Of a stretch of 64,000 nucleotides of DNA, positions 11,212-22,320 are shown piece after piece. Source of the stretch: Glycine soja (lineage: Eukaryota; Streptophyta; Magnoliopsida; Fabales; Fabaceae). Numbering within the stretch: the first letter of the stretch is position 1; each line of letters opens with the position of its first letter. The position numbers were made by a program, and so were the translations under genes. The stretch spans positions 29,998,263-30,062,262 of the forward strand of contig NC_041003.1 of NCBI RefSeq assembly GCF_004193775.1, read 5' to 3'. A model generated the notes under the pieces. That model saw nothing but the letters and a program-made list of their open reading frames with translations, had not been told where the DNA came from and searched no databases.

Positions 11212-11949
11212 GGAGTGACCTTGTCTGGTCTCCTTATGATTTTACCTTGTAAGAGTGACCTGACTTACCAATGTGTGGTCTCTCTTGTCATGTACTCCTG
11301 GACACCCGATGAGGTTTTTCACTATCATGGTTCCACATTGCATATAGGATTGAGTCTTACTACATTTGTTGCATAATGCTTGTGTATTGATCGATATTGA
11401 TTGGTTGAGTGATATTGTGTTTGATTCTTGAGTACGTGAATGATGTGAAAATGTGTGAGACGTGTAATGTTGAGATGTGATGTCACGCGATAAGTGGTGG
11501 AATGACGTCAGTTGTGTTTAAGTAAGTTTTATTTCATTTATATGATATGTATATCTATGTTTTATGTTTTTCTTTATTAGTTAGGAATGTGATAACTCAC
11601 TCCCTATGTGCTATTTGCGTTTGGATCCTGTGATGATCTTGAACCTTGTGTTTATAGGGGTAGATGGTTAAGTGCATAGCTATAGAGAACCTCATGCTAG
11701 AGGATGATGGAACACAATGCTTTGATAGGATGTGACATTGGAGCATGAGCTTTTGTTTTAAATGCATGATGTTTTCGAGCTGAGCCAAAAATATTTGTAA
11801 CAAGTTTTATTTGTAATAGTAAAGTGAATGTGAACCTTTTATCCATGTGAACTCTTTTATGTTCATTGAATAAAATTCCATGTTATGTAATTCCATATTT
11901 TCATGTATATTATTATATAAATATGTATATCGGGAAAGAGGGTGTCACA
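11212..11949 (+). repeat. Partial Gypsy-type LTR (3' part)
   Basis: The sequence runs on directly from the Copia A LTR and ends in GGGTGTCACA, the usual end of many plant Gypsy LTRs. The left part is absent, consistent with Copia A having inserted into this LTR, but the other half lies outside the window. No coding sequence is seen. Confidence 0.5.
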
Positions 11950-12425
11950 AGTTCCATGGACAACGACCTCAAATTAGGAGAACAAAATCAAAAAAATTAT
12001 GATTTAAACCCTTGAAAAAATGCTTAAGTGACCATGTTATGCATTTTTTTAAAATTATGTCCAATACATTACTAATATTCATGACAAATTTTTTCCTTAT
12101 TTTAAACATCAAAGAATCCAAAAAAAAATATATCGTGCACCAGTTCCATGGACAACGACCTCAAATTAAGAGAACAAAATAAAAAAAAAACTATGATTTG
12201 GACCCTTGAAACAATGCTTAAATGACCATGTTATGCATTTTTTTAAAATTATGTCCAATACATTAATAATATTCGTGACAATTTTTTTCCTTAGTTTAAA
12301 TGTCAAAGAATCCCAAAACAATATATCGGCACCAGTTCCATGGACAACGACCTCAAATTTGGAGAACAAAATAAAATAAAAAAACTATGATTTAAACCTT
12401 GAAACAATGCTTAAGTGACCATTTA
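11950..12425. repeat. Tandem repeat, 192-bp period, about 2.5 copies
   Basis: The phrase GTTCCATGGACAACGACCTC recurs at 11951, 12143 and 12335, exactly 192 bp apart, with the following sequence conserved. The third copy breaks off near 12425. It begins immediately after the CACA end of the partial LTR. Confidence 0.88.
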
Positions 12426-12547
12426 CCCGTTCATCTGAATGCATAGTTAACACTAGTGAGTCACCCAACTATAAAAAATTATATAAATACCATTACAACT
12501 AAAGACATTTGTAGAACTTTCAAATATTCATCTCAACCCCTATCACA

Positions 12548-12870
12548 ATGTGTCACCCAACTGCATATGTTTGTGTTTACTACAATGGCCAAATCTGCAA
12601 CATTAATGAGGGCACCAACTTCGTTAGTAACAACAAAAAAACTTTCATAGTCAACAAGACCATAACCTTTACACAATTGCTTGAATTTGTTCACCAAAAA
12701 CTAAACATTGAACCACACCAACATATCCAACATGTCCACATTTGATGCCCCATATTTGAGTCAGGACTATGTTATATGTACGCATCTTTTATTCTGCAAG
12801 ATGATGTTCGACAAATGTTAAACATTTTTTACAACAACCCACCACTACCATTTTTTACAACAACCCATCG
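12548..12870 (+). pseudogene. Fragment resembling a MULE/MuDR transposase N-terminus
   Basis: A 65-residue frame (12548-12745) starts M-C-H-P-T and carries the pattern V-x-V-Y-Y-N-G-x-I followed by N-K-T-I-T-F-x-Q-L-L. This resembles the N-terminal region of plant MuDR-like transposases. After frameshifts, the next 120 bases read like the family's D-D-V-R-x-M segment. A TATA-like stretch lies upstream at about 12470-12488. There is no catalytic domain. I am only moderately sure; a stray conserved plant protein fragment is the alternative. Confidence 0.45.
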
Positions 12871-12879
12871 CTCTCACCA

Positions 12880-13550
12880 CCATGAGAAGCTAATCTTCTT
12901 TCTATTAGGATTGGATGTAATCTGTCAAACTCTTCTGTAATCCTTTTGATATATATGTATATGATTTCCTATTACTCAGTGTTAGTGTTTGATTTTGAAT
13001 TTAAAGCTTGAGATGAATTGATCGCTCATTTCATGATTCAAGGTTTGGATTCTAACTGGGAAGTATTATCCAAATGCGGATCTAAATCAAGTCACCCAAT
13101 GGTTATAATTGCTAGGAACAGAGTTATAACTGCTGGTTGTTAAGATTCTTGATTTTAATGCAGGGGTTTTGAGTTGATGATTAAGGAATTGGTTGTTGAT
13201 CTTGAAATCCTTAGAATTTTCAGAGTCAAGGAATTAACATGAAATGAACCAATGAATCAAATAACATTAAATATATAGAAATCATTTATGTGTAATCCCA
13301 ATGCTTTATTCCACTGATTTCTTAATTGTGCAACTTGTTCACTTTGTTACTTGTTCCTGAATATTGCTATTAATAGTTTCTGTTATGAAAACTTGCTAAA
13401 TGAAATTTTGTACATTTGTAATTATTTTGTTCACGAGTTTTCATTAGAATAGTAAAAATTATCATAATATCTACCAATACCCTTGGATATGATAACCCAC
13501 TTACCACTATCTATTATGAAAACTTGGTACGCTTGCCAACTCAACCAACA
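12880..13550 (+). repeat. Athila B 5' LTR (left boundary uncertain)
   Basis: A primer-binding site lies a few bases to the right, and the preceding sequence ends ...CAACCAACA, so an LTR must end near 13550. I cannot fix the left boundary because no second copy is in the window. The stretch is AT-rich and noncoding. Confidence 0.5.
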
Positions 13551-13557
13551 AGTTTTG

Positions 13558-13575
13558 TGGTGCCGCTGTCCGGGA
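13558..13575 (+). other. Athila B primer-binding site
   Basis: TGGTGCCGCTGTCCGGGA differs at four positions from the Athila-type site TGGCGCCGTTGCCGGGGA. It shows the host of the SIRE1 insertion is a plus-strand Athila-like element. Confidence 0.72.
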
Positions 13576-13833
13576 TTGTGTTTAGATATTTAGTAATTTC
13601 ATCTCTATTCTTGCTGAAAATTGTTTCTACTTTTTGCATAGATAGTTCTAATTTTCAATTTATCTCTTGTGCTAACCTTCCTTTTAAAGTTTTTGTATGC
13701 TCTTGAGTGGTAAGCCATCTGCAGATTAGTTGTAGTTTGACCCAAAAATCGAAAGAACCATCAGAAAGAGAAATAAGGGAAAGAAAATGAAGAAAACAAC
13801 AAAGCAGGCACAACCACAAGAACACTTTCAAAC
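13576..13833 (+). other. Athila B leader up to the SIRE1 insertion
   Basis: This is untranslated leader and possibly the start of gag; a Lys/Gln-rich reading appears at about 13740-13833. It is cut by the SIRE1-type element and continues at 23448. Confidence 0.55.
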
Positions 13834-14960
13834 TGTTAGTGCTTAGCTCTACGGAGTTTTAAAAGATTGGCTAAGATTTTGTTAAAACATAAGCACTTAG
13901 ACAATGAAGGAAAGCTGGAGTTGCTGCACATGATGTCCAACGTTATGTCAAGGAATAAGATCGGGCTGCACAATGCACAAGGCAAGATAAAATGTCAAAT
14001 GAAGAATTGAAGTTGCAGGATCCACGATGTCGGATACAATGTCCTGACATCCTGCCCGAAAATACTGGAGTTGCTGCACAATGCATAAGTCAAGATAAAA
14101 TGTCAAATGAAGCATTGAAGCTGCAGGATCCACGATGTCGGATACGATGTCCTGACATCTTGCCCGAAAATACTGGACACATAAATCTGTTATATCTTTA
14201 ACAGATTATTGTGCAGTTAGCAAGAGATAAGATGATCTATCTTTAGGAACGAATTAAAAGATAATTAAAGTTCGAATTTCAAAGTAGAAGAGTTCGTTCA
14301 GGGATTAAAGATTAAAGATAAAAACTAAAAGATCAAACTGTATCTTTTAGATCTTTAAGTGCAGATTTTCAGGAAGAATGATAGATCTCATCCAGCACAA
14401 GCAGTTGCAGCCCAGAAACGCACATTGCTATATAATCATGGAGGCTGCACGAGTTCTGTACCAAGTCCGGGATTGAAGAGTTATTTTGTGAGTTTTGGGA
14501 CTTGAGTGTTTTGTGAGCCACCTTGATGGTACCCTAACATCAAGTGTTGGACCTGAGTGTGTAGAGTTGATCTCTAGTGTGTAGGGTTGATCCCTTTTGT
14601 TCAGAGACTAATCTCTGGTGTGTCTTTGATTTATTTGTAAACACGGGAGAGTGTTTGAGAGGGAGTGAGCGGGGTTTCTCATATCTAAGAGTGGCTCTTA
14701 GGTAGAGATCGCACGGGTAGTGGTTAGGTGAGAAGGTTGTAAACAGTGGCTGTTAGACCTTGAACTAACACTATTTTAGTGGATTTCCTCCCTGGCTTGG
14801 TAGCCCCCAGATGTAGGTGAGGTTGCACCGAACTGGGTTAACAATTCTCTTGTGTTATTTACTTGTTTAATCTGTTTATACAGTCAAACACAATCTGCAT
14901 GTTCTGAAGCGTGATGTCGTGACATCCTGTACGACATCTGTCCCCAGTATCAGAATTTCA
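13834..14960 (+). repeat. SIRE1-type 5' LTR
   Basis: It starts TGTTAGTGC and ends CAGAATTTCA. It contains a 108-bp tandem duplication (about 13960-14175) and three 26-nt GATGTC modules at 14026-14051, 14134-14159 and 14913-14938 (the last reversed). Confidence 0.97.
14429..14436 (+). promoter_or_regulatory. TATA box of the SIRE1-type 5' LTR
   Basis: TATATAAT stands in an otherwise mixed-composition part of the LTR, followed by a GGAGGC stretch. Transcription would start about 30 bp downstream, near 14465. The same box is intact in the 3' LTR at 22916-22923. Confidence 0.6.
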
Positions 14961-14962
14961 AT

Positions 14963-14974
14963 TGGTATCAGAGC
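14963..14974 (+). other. SIRE1-type primer-binding site (initiator tRNA-Met)
   Basis: TGGTATCAGAGC, 2 bp after the LTR, matches the plant initiator tRNA-Met 3' end as used by Copia elements. Confidence 0.93.
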
Positions 14975-15018
14975 AGGCACTCGAAATCACTGAGTGAGAT
15001 CTAGGGAGATAAATTCTG

Positions 15019-18000
15019 ATGAACATGGAGAAAGAAGGAGGACCAGTGAACAGACCACCAATTCTGGATGGGACCAACTATGAATACTGGAAAGCAAGGA
15101 TGGTGGCCTTTCTCAAATCACTGGATAGCAGAACCTGGAAAGCTGTCATCAAAGGCTGGGAACATCCCAAGATGCTGGACACAGAAGGAAAGCCCACTGA
15201 TGAATTGAAGCCAGAAGAAGACTGGACAAAAGAAGAAGACGAATTGGCACTTGGAAACTCCAAAGCCTTGAATGCTCTATTCAATGGAGTTGACAAGAAT
15301 ATCTTTAGACTGATCAACACATGCACAGTGGCCAAGGATGCATGGGAGATCCTGAAAACCTCTCATGAAGGAACCTCCAAAGTGAAGATGTCCAGATTGC
15401 AACTGTTGGCTACAAAATTCGAAAATCTGAAGATGAAGGAGGAAGAATGTATTCATGACTTCCACATGAACATTCTTGAAATTGCCAATGCTTGCACTGC
15501 CTTGGGAGAGAGGATGACAGATGAAAAGCTGGTGAGAAAGATCCTCAGATCCTTGCCTAAGAGATTTGACATGAAAGTCACTGCAATAGAGGAGGCCCAA
15601 GACATTTGCAACATGAGAGTAGATGAACTCATTGGTTCCCTTCAAACCTTTGAGCTAGGACTCTCGGATAGGGCTGAAAAGAAGAGCAAGAATCTGGCTT
15701 TCGTGTCCAATGATGAAGGAGAAGAAGATGAGTATGACCTGGACACTGATGAAGGTCTGACTAAGGCAGTTGTGCTCCTTGGAAAGCAGTTCAACAAAGT
15801 GCTGAACAGAATGGACAGGAGGCAGAAACCACATGTCCAGAACATCCCTTTCGACATCAGGAAAGGTAGCAAATACCAGAAAAGGTCAGATGAAAAGCCC
15901 AGTCACAGCAAAGGAATTCAATGCCATGGGTGTGAAGGCTATGGACACATCATAGCTGAATGTCCCACTCATCTCAAGAAGCAGAGGAAAGGACTTTCTG
16001 TATGTCGGTCTGATGATACAGAGAGTGAACAAGAAAGTGATTCTGACAGAGATGTAAATGCACTCACTGGGAGATTTGAATCTGCTGAAGATTCAAGTGA
16101 TACAGATAGTGAAATCACTTTTGATGAGCTTGCTATATCCTATAGAAAACTATGCATCAAAAGTGAGAAGATCCTTCAGCAAGAAGCACAACTGAAGAAG
16201 GTCATTGCAGATCTGGAGGCTGAGAAGGAGGCACATGAAGAGGAGATCTCTGAGCTTAAAGGAGAAGTTGGTTTTCTGAACTCTAAACTGGAAAACATGA
16301 CAAAATCAATAAAGATGCTGAATAAAGGCTCAGATACACTTGATGAGGTGCTACAGCTTGGAAAGAATGTTGGAAACCAGAGAGGACTTGGATTTAATCC
16401 TAAGTCTGCTGGCAGAACAACCATGACAGAATTTGTTCCTGCCAAAAACAGCACTGGAGCCACGATGTCACAACATCGGTCTCGACATCATGGAACGCAG
16501 CAGAAAAGGAGCAAAAGAAAGAAGTGGAGGTGTCACTACTGTGGCAGGTATGGTCACATAAAGCCCTTTTGCTATCATTTGCATGGCCATCCACATCATG
16601 GAACTCAAGGGAGCAGCAGTGGAAGGAAGATGATGTGGGTTCCAAAACACAAGACTGTTAGTCTTGTTGTTCATACTTCACTTAGAGCATCAGCTAAGGA
16701 AGATTGGTACCTAGATAGCGGCTGTTCCAGACACATGACAGGAGTCAAAGAATTCCTGGTGAACATTGAACCTTGCTCCACTAGCTATGTGACATTTGGA
16801 GATGGTTCTAAAGGAAAGATCACTGGAATGGGAAAGCTAGTCCATGATGGACTTCCTAGTCTGGACAAAGTACTGCTGGTGAAGGGACTGACTGCAAACT
16901 TGATCAGCATCAGTCAGCTGTGTGATGAAGGATTCAATGTAAACTTCACAAAGTCAGAATGCTTGGTGACAAATGAGAAGAGTGAAGTTCTAATGAAGGG
17001 CAGCAGATCAAAGGACAACTGCTACCTATGGACACCTCAAGGAACCAGTTACTCCTCCACATGTCTATCCTCCAAAGAAGATGAAGTCAGAATATGGCAT
17101 CAAAGATTTGGACATCTGCACTTAAGAGGCATGAAGAAAATCATTGACAAAGGTGCTGTTAGAGGCATTCCCAATCTGAAAATAGAAGAAGGCAGAATCT
17201 GTGGTGAATGTCAGATTGGAAAGCAAGTCAAGATGTCCCACCAGAAGCTTCAACATCAGACCACTTCCAGGGTGCTGGAACTACTTCACATGGACTTGAT
17301 GGGGCCTATGCAAGTTGAAAGCCTTGGAGGAAAAAGGTATGCCTATGTGGTCGTGGATGATTTCTCTAGATTTACCTGGGTCAACTTTATCAGAGAAAAA
17401 TCAGACACCTTTGAAGTATTCAAGGAGTTGAGTCTAAGACTTCAAAGAGAAAAAGACTGTGTCATCAAGAGAATCAGGAGTGACCATGGCAGAGAGTTTG
17501 AAAACAGCAGGTTTACTGAATTCTGCACATCTGAAGGCATCACTCATGAGTTCTCTGCAGCCATTACACCACAACAGAATGGCATAGTTGAGAGGAAAAA
17601 CAGGACTTTGCAAGAGGCTGCTAGGGTCATGCTCCATGCCAAAGAACTTCCCTATAATCTCTGGGCTGAAGCCATGAACACAGCATGCTACATCCACAAC
17701 AGAGTCACACTGAGAAGAGGGACTCCAACCACACTGTATGAAATCTGGAAAGGGAGGAAGCCAACTGTCAAGCACTTCCACATCTTTGGAAGTCCATGTT
17801 ACATTTTAGCAGATAGAGAGCAAAGGAGAAAGATGGATCCCAAGAGTGATGCAGGAATATTCCTGGGATACTCTACAAACAGCAGAGCATATAGAGTATT
17901 CAATTCCAGAACCAGAACTGTGATGGAATCCATCAATGTGGTTGTTGATGATCTAACTCCAGCAAGAAAGAAGGATGTCGAAGAAGATGTCAGAACATCG

Positions 18001-19752
18001 GGAGACAATGTAGCAGATACAGCTAAAAGTGCAGAAAATGCAGAAAACTCTGATCCTGCTACAGATGAATCAGACATCAACCAACCTGACAAGAGACCCT
18101 CCATTAGAATCCAGAAGATGCACCCCAAGGAGCTGATTATAGGAGATCCAAACAGAGGGGTCACTACAAGATCAAGGGAGATTGAGATCGTCTCAAATTC
18201 ATGCTTTGTCTCCAAAATTGAGCCCAAGAATGTGAAAGAGGCACTGACTGATGAGTTCTGGATCAATGCTATGCAAGAAGAATTGGAGCAATTCAAAAGG
18301 AATGAAGTCTGGGAGCTAGTTCCGAGACCCGAGGGAACTAATGTGATTGGCACCAAGTGGATCTTCAAGAACAAAACCAATGAAGAAGGTGTTATAACCA
18401 GAAACAAGGCCAGACTTGTTGCTCAAGGCTACACTCAGATTGAAGGTGTAGACTTTGATGAAACTTTCGCTCCTGTTGCTAGACTTGAATCCATCAGATT
18501 GTTACTTGGTGTAGCTTGCATCCTCAAATTCAAGCTGTACCAGATGGATGTGAAAAGCGCGTTTCTGAATGGATACCTGAATGAAGAAGCCTATGTGGAG
18601 CAGCCAAAGGGATTTGTAGATCCAACTCATCCAGATCATGTATACAGGCTCAAGAAGGCTCTCTATGGATTGAAGCAAGCTCCAAGAGCTTGGTATGAAA
18701 GGCTAACAGAGTTCCTTACTCAGCAAGGGTATAGGAAGGGAGGAATTGACAAGACTCTCTTTGTCAAACAAGATGCTGAAAACTTGATGATTGCACAGAT
18801 ATATGTTGATGACATTGTGTTTGGAGGGATGTCAAATGAGATGCTTCGACATTTTGTTCAACAGATGCAATCTGAATTTGAGATGAGTCTTGTTGGAGAG
18901 CTGACTTATTTTCTGGGACTCCAAGTGAAGCAGATGGAAGACTCCATATTCCTCTCACAAAGCAAGTATGCAAAGAACATTGTCAAGAAGTTTGGGATGG
19001 AAAATGCCAGCCATAAAAGAACACCTGCACCTACTCACTTGAAGCTGTCAAAAGATGAAGCTGGCACCAGTGTTGATCAAAGTCTGTACAGAAGCATGAT
19101 TGGGAGCTTACTATATTTAACAGCTAGCAGACCTGACATCACCTATGCAGTGGGTGTTTGTGCAAGATATCAAGCCAATCCCAAGATAAGTCACTTGAAT
19201 CAAGTAAAGAGAATTCTGAAATATGTAAATGGCACCAGTGACTATGGGATTATGTACTGTCATTGTTCAGATTCAATGCTGGTTGGGTATTGTGATGCTG
19301 ATTGGGCTGGAAGTGCAGATGACAGAAAAAGCACTTCTGGTGGATGCTTCTATCTGGGCAACAATCTTATTTCTTGGTTCAGCAAGAAGCAGAACTGTGT
19401 GTCCCTATCTACTGCAGAAGCAGAGTATATTGCAGCAGGAAGCAACTGTTCACAACTAGTTTGGATGAAGCAGATGTTGAAGGAGTACAATGTCGAACAA
19501 GATGTCATGACATTATACTGTGACAACTTGAGTGCTATTAATATTTCTAAAAATCCTGTTCAACACAGCAGAACCAAGCACATTGACATTAGACATCACT
19601 ATATTAGAGAGCTTGTTGATGATAAAGTTATCACACTGGAGCATGTTGACACTGAGGAACAAATAACAGATATTTTCACAAAGGCATTGGATGCAAAACA
19701 GTTTGAAAAACTGAGGGGCAAGCTGGGCATTTGTCTGCTAGAGGAATTGTAG
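15019..19752 (+). CDS. gag-pol: Gag-Pol polyprotein of the SIRE1-type element
   Basis: The 1577-residue frame is uninterrupted. Gag has an N-terminal copia-type capsid region (about residues 8-270) and a CCHC knuckle at 302-315. A coiled coil follows (about 385-435), then a second CCHC knuckle at 505-518. The protease active site D-S-G is at 566-568. Integrase has its zinc site at H694, H699, C728 and C731 and its catalytic triad D759, D822, E858 (DD35E). Reverse transcriptase spans about 1080-1325 with Y-V-D-D at 1262-1265. RNase H follows, with D1426, E1467 and D1502. All key residues are present and the order PR-IN-RT-RH is that of Ty1/copia. The first ATG of the frame sits 44 bp after the primer site, which supports this start. 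The product would form virus-like particles, copy the RNA and integrate the cDNA. The frame ends in a UAG discussed separately. Confidence 0.97.
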   Translation: MNMEKEGGPVNRPPILDGTNYEYWKARMVAFLKSLDSRTWKAVIKGWEHPKMLDTEGKPTDELKPEEDWTKEEDELALGNSKALNALFNGVDKNIFRLINTCTVAKDAWEILKTSHEGTSKVKMSRLQLLATKFENLKMKEEECIHDFHMNILEIANACTALGERMTDEKLVRKILRSLPKRFDMKVTAIEEAQDICNMRVDELIGSLQTFELGLSDRAEKKSKNLAFVSNDEGEEDEYDLDTDEGLTKAVVLLGKQFNKVLNRMDRRQKPHVQNIPFDIRKGSKYQKRSDEKPSHSKGIQCHGCEGYGHIIAECPTHLKKQRKGLSVCRSDDTESEQESDSDRDVNALTGRFESAEDSSDTDSEITFDELAISYRKLCIKSEKILQQEAQLKKVIADLEAEKEAHEEEISELKGEVGFLNSKLENMTKSIKMLNKGSDTLDEVLQLGKNVGNQRGLGFNPKSAGRTTMTEFVPAKNSTGATMSQHRSRHHGTQQKRSKRKKWRCHYCGRYGHIKPFCYHLHGHPHHGTQGSSSGRKMMWVPKHKTVSLVVHTSLRASAKEDWYLDSGCSRHMTGVKEFLVNIEPCSTSYVTFGDGSKGKITGMGKLVHDGLPSLDKVLLVKGLTANLISISQLCDEGFNVNFTKSECLVTNEKSEVLMKGSRSKDNCYLWTPQGTSYSSTCLSSKEDEVRIWHQRFGHLHLRGMKKIIDKGAVRGIPNLKIEEGRICGECQIGKQVKMSHQKLQHQTTSRVLELLHMDLMGPMQVESLGGKRYAYVVVDDFSRFTWVNFIREKSDTFEVFKELSLRLQREKDCVIKRIRSDHGREFENSRFTEFCTSEGITHEFSAAITPQQNGIVERKNRTLQEAARVMLHAKELPYNLWAEAMNTACYIHNRVTLRRGTPTTLYEIWKGRKPTVKHFHIFGSPCYILADREQRRKMDPKSDAGIFLGYSTNSRAYRVFNSRTRTVMESINVVVDDLTPARKKDVEEDVRTSGDNVADTAKSAENAENSDPATDESDINQPDKRPSIRIQKMHPKELIIGDPNRGVTTRSREIEIVSNSCFVSKIEPKNVKEALTDEFWINAMQEELEQFKRNEVWELVPRPEGTNVIGTKWIFKNKTNEEGVITRNKARLVAQGYTQIEGVDFDETFAPVARLESIRLLLGVACILKFKLYQMDVKSAFLNGYLNEEAYVEQPKGFVDPTHPDHVYRLKKALYGLKQAPRAWYERLTEFLTQQGYRKGGIDKTLFVKQDAENLMIAQIYVDDIVFGGMSNEMLRHFVQQMQSEFEMSLVGELTYFLGLQVKQMEDSIFLSQSKYAKNIVKKFGMENASHKRTPAPTHLKLSKDEAGTSVDQSLYRSMIGSLLYLTASRPDITYAVGVCARYQANPKISHLNQVKRILKYVNGTSDYGIMYCHCSDSMLVGYCDADWAGSADDRKSTSGGCFYLGNNLISWFSKKQNCVSLSTAEAEYIAAGSNCSQLVWMKQMLKEYNVEQDVMTLYCDNLSAINISKNPVQHSRTKHIDIRHHYIRELVDDKVITLEHVDTEEQITDIFTKALDAKQFEKLRGKLGICLLEEL

Positions 19753-19758
19753 CAACTA
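19750..19758 (+). promoter_or_regulatory. Leaky stop: UAG readthrough context before env-like frame
   Basis: The gag-pol stop reads TAG CAA CTA. This fits the UAG-CAR-YYA context known from tobamovirus readthrough and described experimentally for SIRE1. The frame after the stop stays open, in phase, to 21801, which supports occasional synthesis of a Gag-Pol-Env-like fusion. Confidence 0.85.
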
Positions 19759-21801
19759 CTGATATCTGAACGTGCCCAAACGAATCACTTAACATTAATA
19801 GCACGTTCACTACTGAACCAAAGCAAATTCGACCGTTGCTTCACACGTCCCTCTACATTCCTCATTCAAACTTATATTTTCGTGTTAATCTCGTTTTCTG
19901 CATTCCCCAACAGCTCTCAGAAATTTACGAAATCATTCCAAACGCTCTGCTTTTCCATGGCTACCTCACCAAAAGAAACTTCAGCTCCTGGTTCACCCGC
20001 TGTACCATCATCTCCACACCAGGAACAACCAGAATTCAACATCCAACCCATACAAATAATTCCTGGTCAAGCTTCTGTCCCTGAGAAACTGGTTCCCAGA
20101 AGACAACAGGGAGTGAAGATTGCTGAAAACCCTAGCCTTGCAACAAGTCCTAGGGAAGTAGACACGGAGATGGACAAGAAAATCCGCAGTATTGTGAGTA
20201 GCATTTTGAAAGACGCCTCTGTTCCTGATGCTGAGAAAGATGTCCCAACATCTTCCACCCCGAATGTTTCTGTGCCTGATGTTGAGAAAGATGTTCCAAC
20301 ATCTTCCGGCCCAAATGCTGAAGTACTCTCTTCCCCCAGCAAAGAGAGATCAACAGAGGAAGATGATCAAGCCACAGAGGAGACCCCTGCACCACGGGCA
20401 CCAGAACCTGCTCCAGGTGACCTCATTAACCTTGAAGAGGTAGAGTCTGATGAGGAACCCATTGCCAACAAGTTGGCACCTGGCATTGCAGAAAGACTAC
20501 AAAGCAGAAAGGGAAAAACCCCCATCAAGAGGTCTGGACGAATCAAAACTATGGCCCAGAAGAAGAGCACTCCAATCACTCCTACCACATCCAGAAGGAG
20601 CAAGGTTGCAATCCCCTCCAAGAAGAGGAAAGAAATTTCCTCATCCGATTCTGATGATGATGTCGAACTAGATGTCTCGACATCAAAGAGGGCCAAGAAA
20701 TCTGGGAAAAAGGTGCCTGAAAATGTCCCTGATGCACCATTGGACAACATCTCATTCCACTCCATTGGCAATGCTGAAAGGTGGAAATACGTGTATCAAC
20801 GCAGACTTGCCTTGGAAAGAGAACTGGGAAGAAATGCCTTGGATTGCAAGGAGACCATGGAACTCATCAAGCCTGCTGGACTACTGAAGACAGTCACCAA
20901 ATTGGGAGACTGTTATGAAGGCCTAGTCAGGGAATTCATTGTCAACATTCCCTCTGACATAACAAACAGAAAGAGTGATGAGTATCAAAAAGTATTTGTC
21001 AGAGGAAAGTGTGTTAGATTCTCCCCTGCTGTGATCAACAAATATCTGGGCAGACCTACTGATGGAGTGATAGATATTGCTGTTTCTGAGCATCAAATTG
21101 CCAAGGAAATCACTGCCAAACAAGTCCAGCATTGGCCAAAGAAAGGGAAGCTTTCTGCAGGGAAGCTGAGTGTGAAGTATGCAATTCTGCATAGGATTGG
21201 CGCTGCAAACTGGGTACCCACCAATCATACTTCCACTGTTGCCACAGGTTTGGGTAAATTTCTGTATGCTGTTGGAACCAAGTCCAAAATTAATTTTGGA
21301 AACTATATTTTTGATCAAACTGTTAAGCATTCAGAATCTTTTGCTGTCAAATTACCCATTGCCTTCCCTACTGTATTGTGTGGCATTATGTTGAGTCAAC
21401 ATCCCAATATTTTAAACTACACTGACTCTGTGATGAAGAGAGAATCTCCTCTATCCCTGCATTACAAATTGTTTGAGGGGACACATGTCCCAGACATTGT
21501 CTCGACATCAGGGAAAGCTGCTTCAGGTGCTGTGTCCAAGGATGCCTTGATTGCTGAACTCAAGGACACATGCAAGGTGCTGGAAGCAACCATCAAAGCC
21601 ACCACAGAGAAGAAGATGGAGCTAGAACGGCTGATCAAAAGGCTCTCAGAAAGTGGCATTGATGATGGTGAAGCAGCCGAGGAAGAAGAAGCAGCTGAGC
21701 AAGAAGAAGAAGAAGCTGAGGAAGAAGAAGAAGAAGCCGATGACGAAGATGCAGCAGAGGATATAGAATCCGATGATGATGATTCTGAAGCCACCCCATG
21801 A
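19753..21801 (+). CDS. env-like: Env-like protein of the SIRE1-type element
   Basis: The frame is in phase with gag-pol and open from the UAG to 21801. The first internal ATG is at 19957 (614 residues from there); the upstream GTG at 19882 is not a plausible plant start. The N-terminal third is rich in Pro, Ser and Thr and holds a 51-bp tandem duplication (20227-20328). A basic Lys/Arg stretch follows (about 20560-20720). The middle (about 20800-21420) resembles the 'putative plant transposon protein' region. The C-terminus has a short coiled coil (about 21540-21655) and a strongly acidic Glu/Asp tail. I see no convincing signal peptide and only weakly hydrophobic stretches, so membrane function is unproven. 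It is probably made by readthrough, since no separate promoter is obvious. Its role in plants is unknown. Confidence 0.88.
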   Translation, partial: QLLISERAQTNHLTLIARSLLNQSKFDRCFTRPSTFLIQTYIFVLISFSAFPNSSQKFTKSFQTLCFSMATSPKETSAPGSPAVPSSPHQEQPEFNIQPIQIIPGQASVPEKLVPRRQQGVKIAENPSLATSPREVDTEMDKKIRSIVSSILKDASVPDAEKDVPTSSTPNVSVPDVEKDVPTSSGPNAEVLSSPSKERSTEEDDQATEETPAPRAPEPAPGDLINLEEVESDEEPIANKLAPGIAERLQSRKGKTPIKRSGRIKTMAQKKSTPITPTTSRRSKVAIPSKKRKEISSSDSDDDVELDVSTSKRAKKSGKKVPENVPDAPLDNISFHSIGNAERWKYVYQRRLALERELGRNALDCKETMELIKPAGLLKTVTKLGDCYEGLVREFIVNIPSDITNRKSDEYQKVFVRGKCVRFSPAVINKYLGRPTDGVIDIAVSEHQIAKEITAKQVQHWPKKGKLSAGKLSVKYAILHRIGAANWVPTNHTSTVATGLGKFLYAVGTKSKINFGNYIFDQTVKHSESFAVKLPIAFPTVLCGIMLSQHPNILNYTDSVMKRESPLSLHYKLFEGTHVPDIVSTSGKAASGAVSKDALIAELKDTCKVLEATIKATTEKKMELERLIKRLSESGIDDGEAAEEEEAAEQEEEEAEEEEEEADDEDAAEDIESDDDDSEATP

Positions 21802-22320
21802 TCATCAGACCTTTATATTTTTTACTTTTACTAGCTAAAGGGGCATGTCCCTTGAACAATTACTAGTTATTGGTCTGTAATATTTGCACCTTAAGTTCAT
21901 GCATTCTACTTTTGTCAAATTCTGTCTAAAAAGGGGGAGTAATAGTATTATGCTTGCTATTATGCATGATTGATACGATGTATGGCAGTAGGAAACGATG
22001 TATGCATGATTCATGATTTTGAGGGGGAGTTGTATGAATATGATCTTGAGGGGGAGACTGCTGCTGCTGAGGATGACTGATGTAAGCTACTAGAAGCTGA
22101 TAGAAGATGCTGCAGTAAGCATGAAGACAGGGGGAGCAGAAGCAGAAAGCTGATGTCACGTGAGATGTCTTGACATCCTGGAAACGATTTGCAACTTACC
22201 AATTCCGCTGTGCTTGATTACTCTGATAATGAAAGTTGCTGATCCCACTTGCATAACTGCTCGTACCTGCTCAGGAAGTGTCTAAGTATGTTTTAGACAA
22301 AATTTGCCAAAGGGGGAGAT
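21802..22320 (+). other. SIRE1-type 3' untranslated region with five polypurine tracts
   Basis: GGGGGAG tracts lie at about 21928-21940, 22020-22031, 22047-22058, 22127-22139 and 22309-22320. The last abuts the 3' LTR and should prime plus-strand DNA. One 26-nt GATGTC module is at 22152-22177. No coding frame is seen. Confidence 0.85.

Noticed and set aside
15078..18973. Several minus-strand open frames of 70-200 codons inside the SIRE1-type gag-pol
   Set aside because: They are antisense shadows of a fully explained coding frame with all catalytic motifs; they show no motifs of their own.
19882..19884. GTG as the start of the env-like protein
   Set aside because: GTG is not a normal plant start, and the frame is open further upstream to the UAG. 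Readthrough or the ATG at 19957 is more plausible.
17974..20684. Explaining the GATGTC module as a conserved protein motif (D-V-E-x-D-V-x-T-S)
   Set aside because: The copies at 16464-16489 and 18828-18853 are in another orientation or frame, and further copies are in LTR and untranslated DNA, so a protein-level cause cannot explain the pattern.
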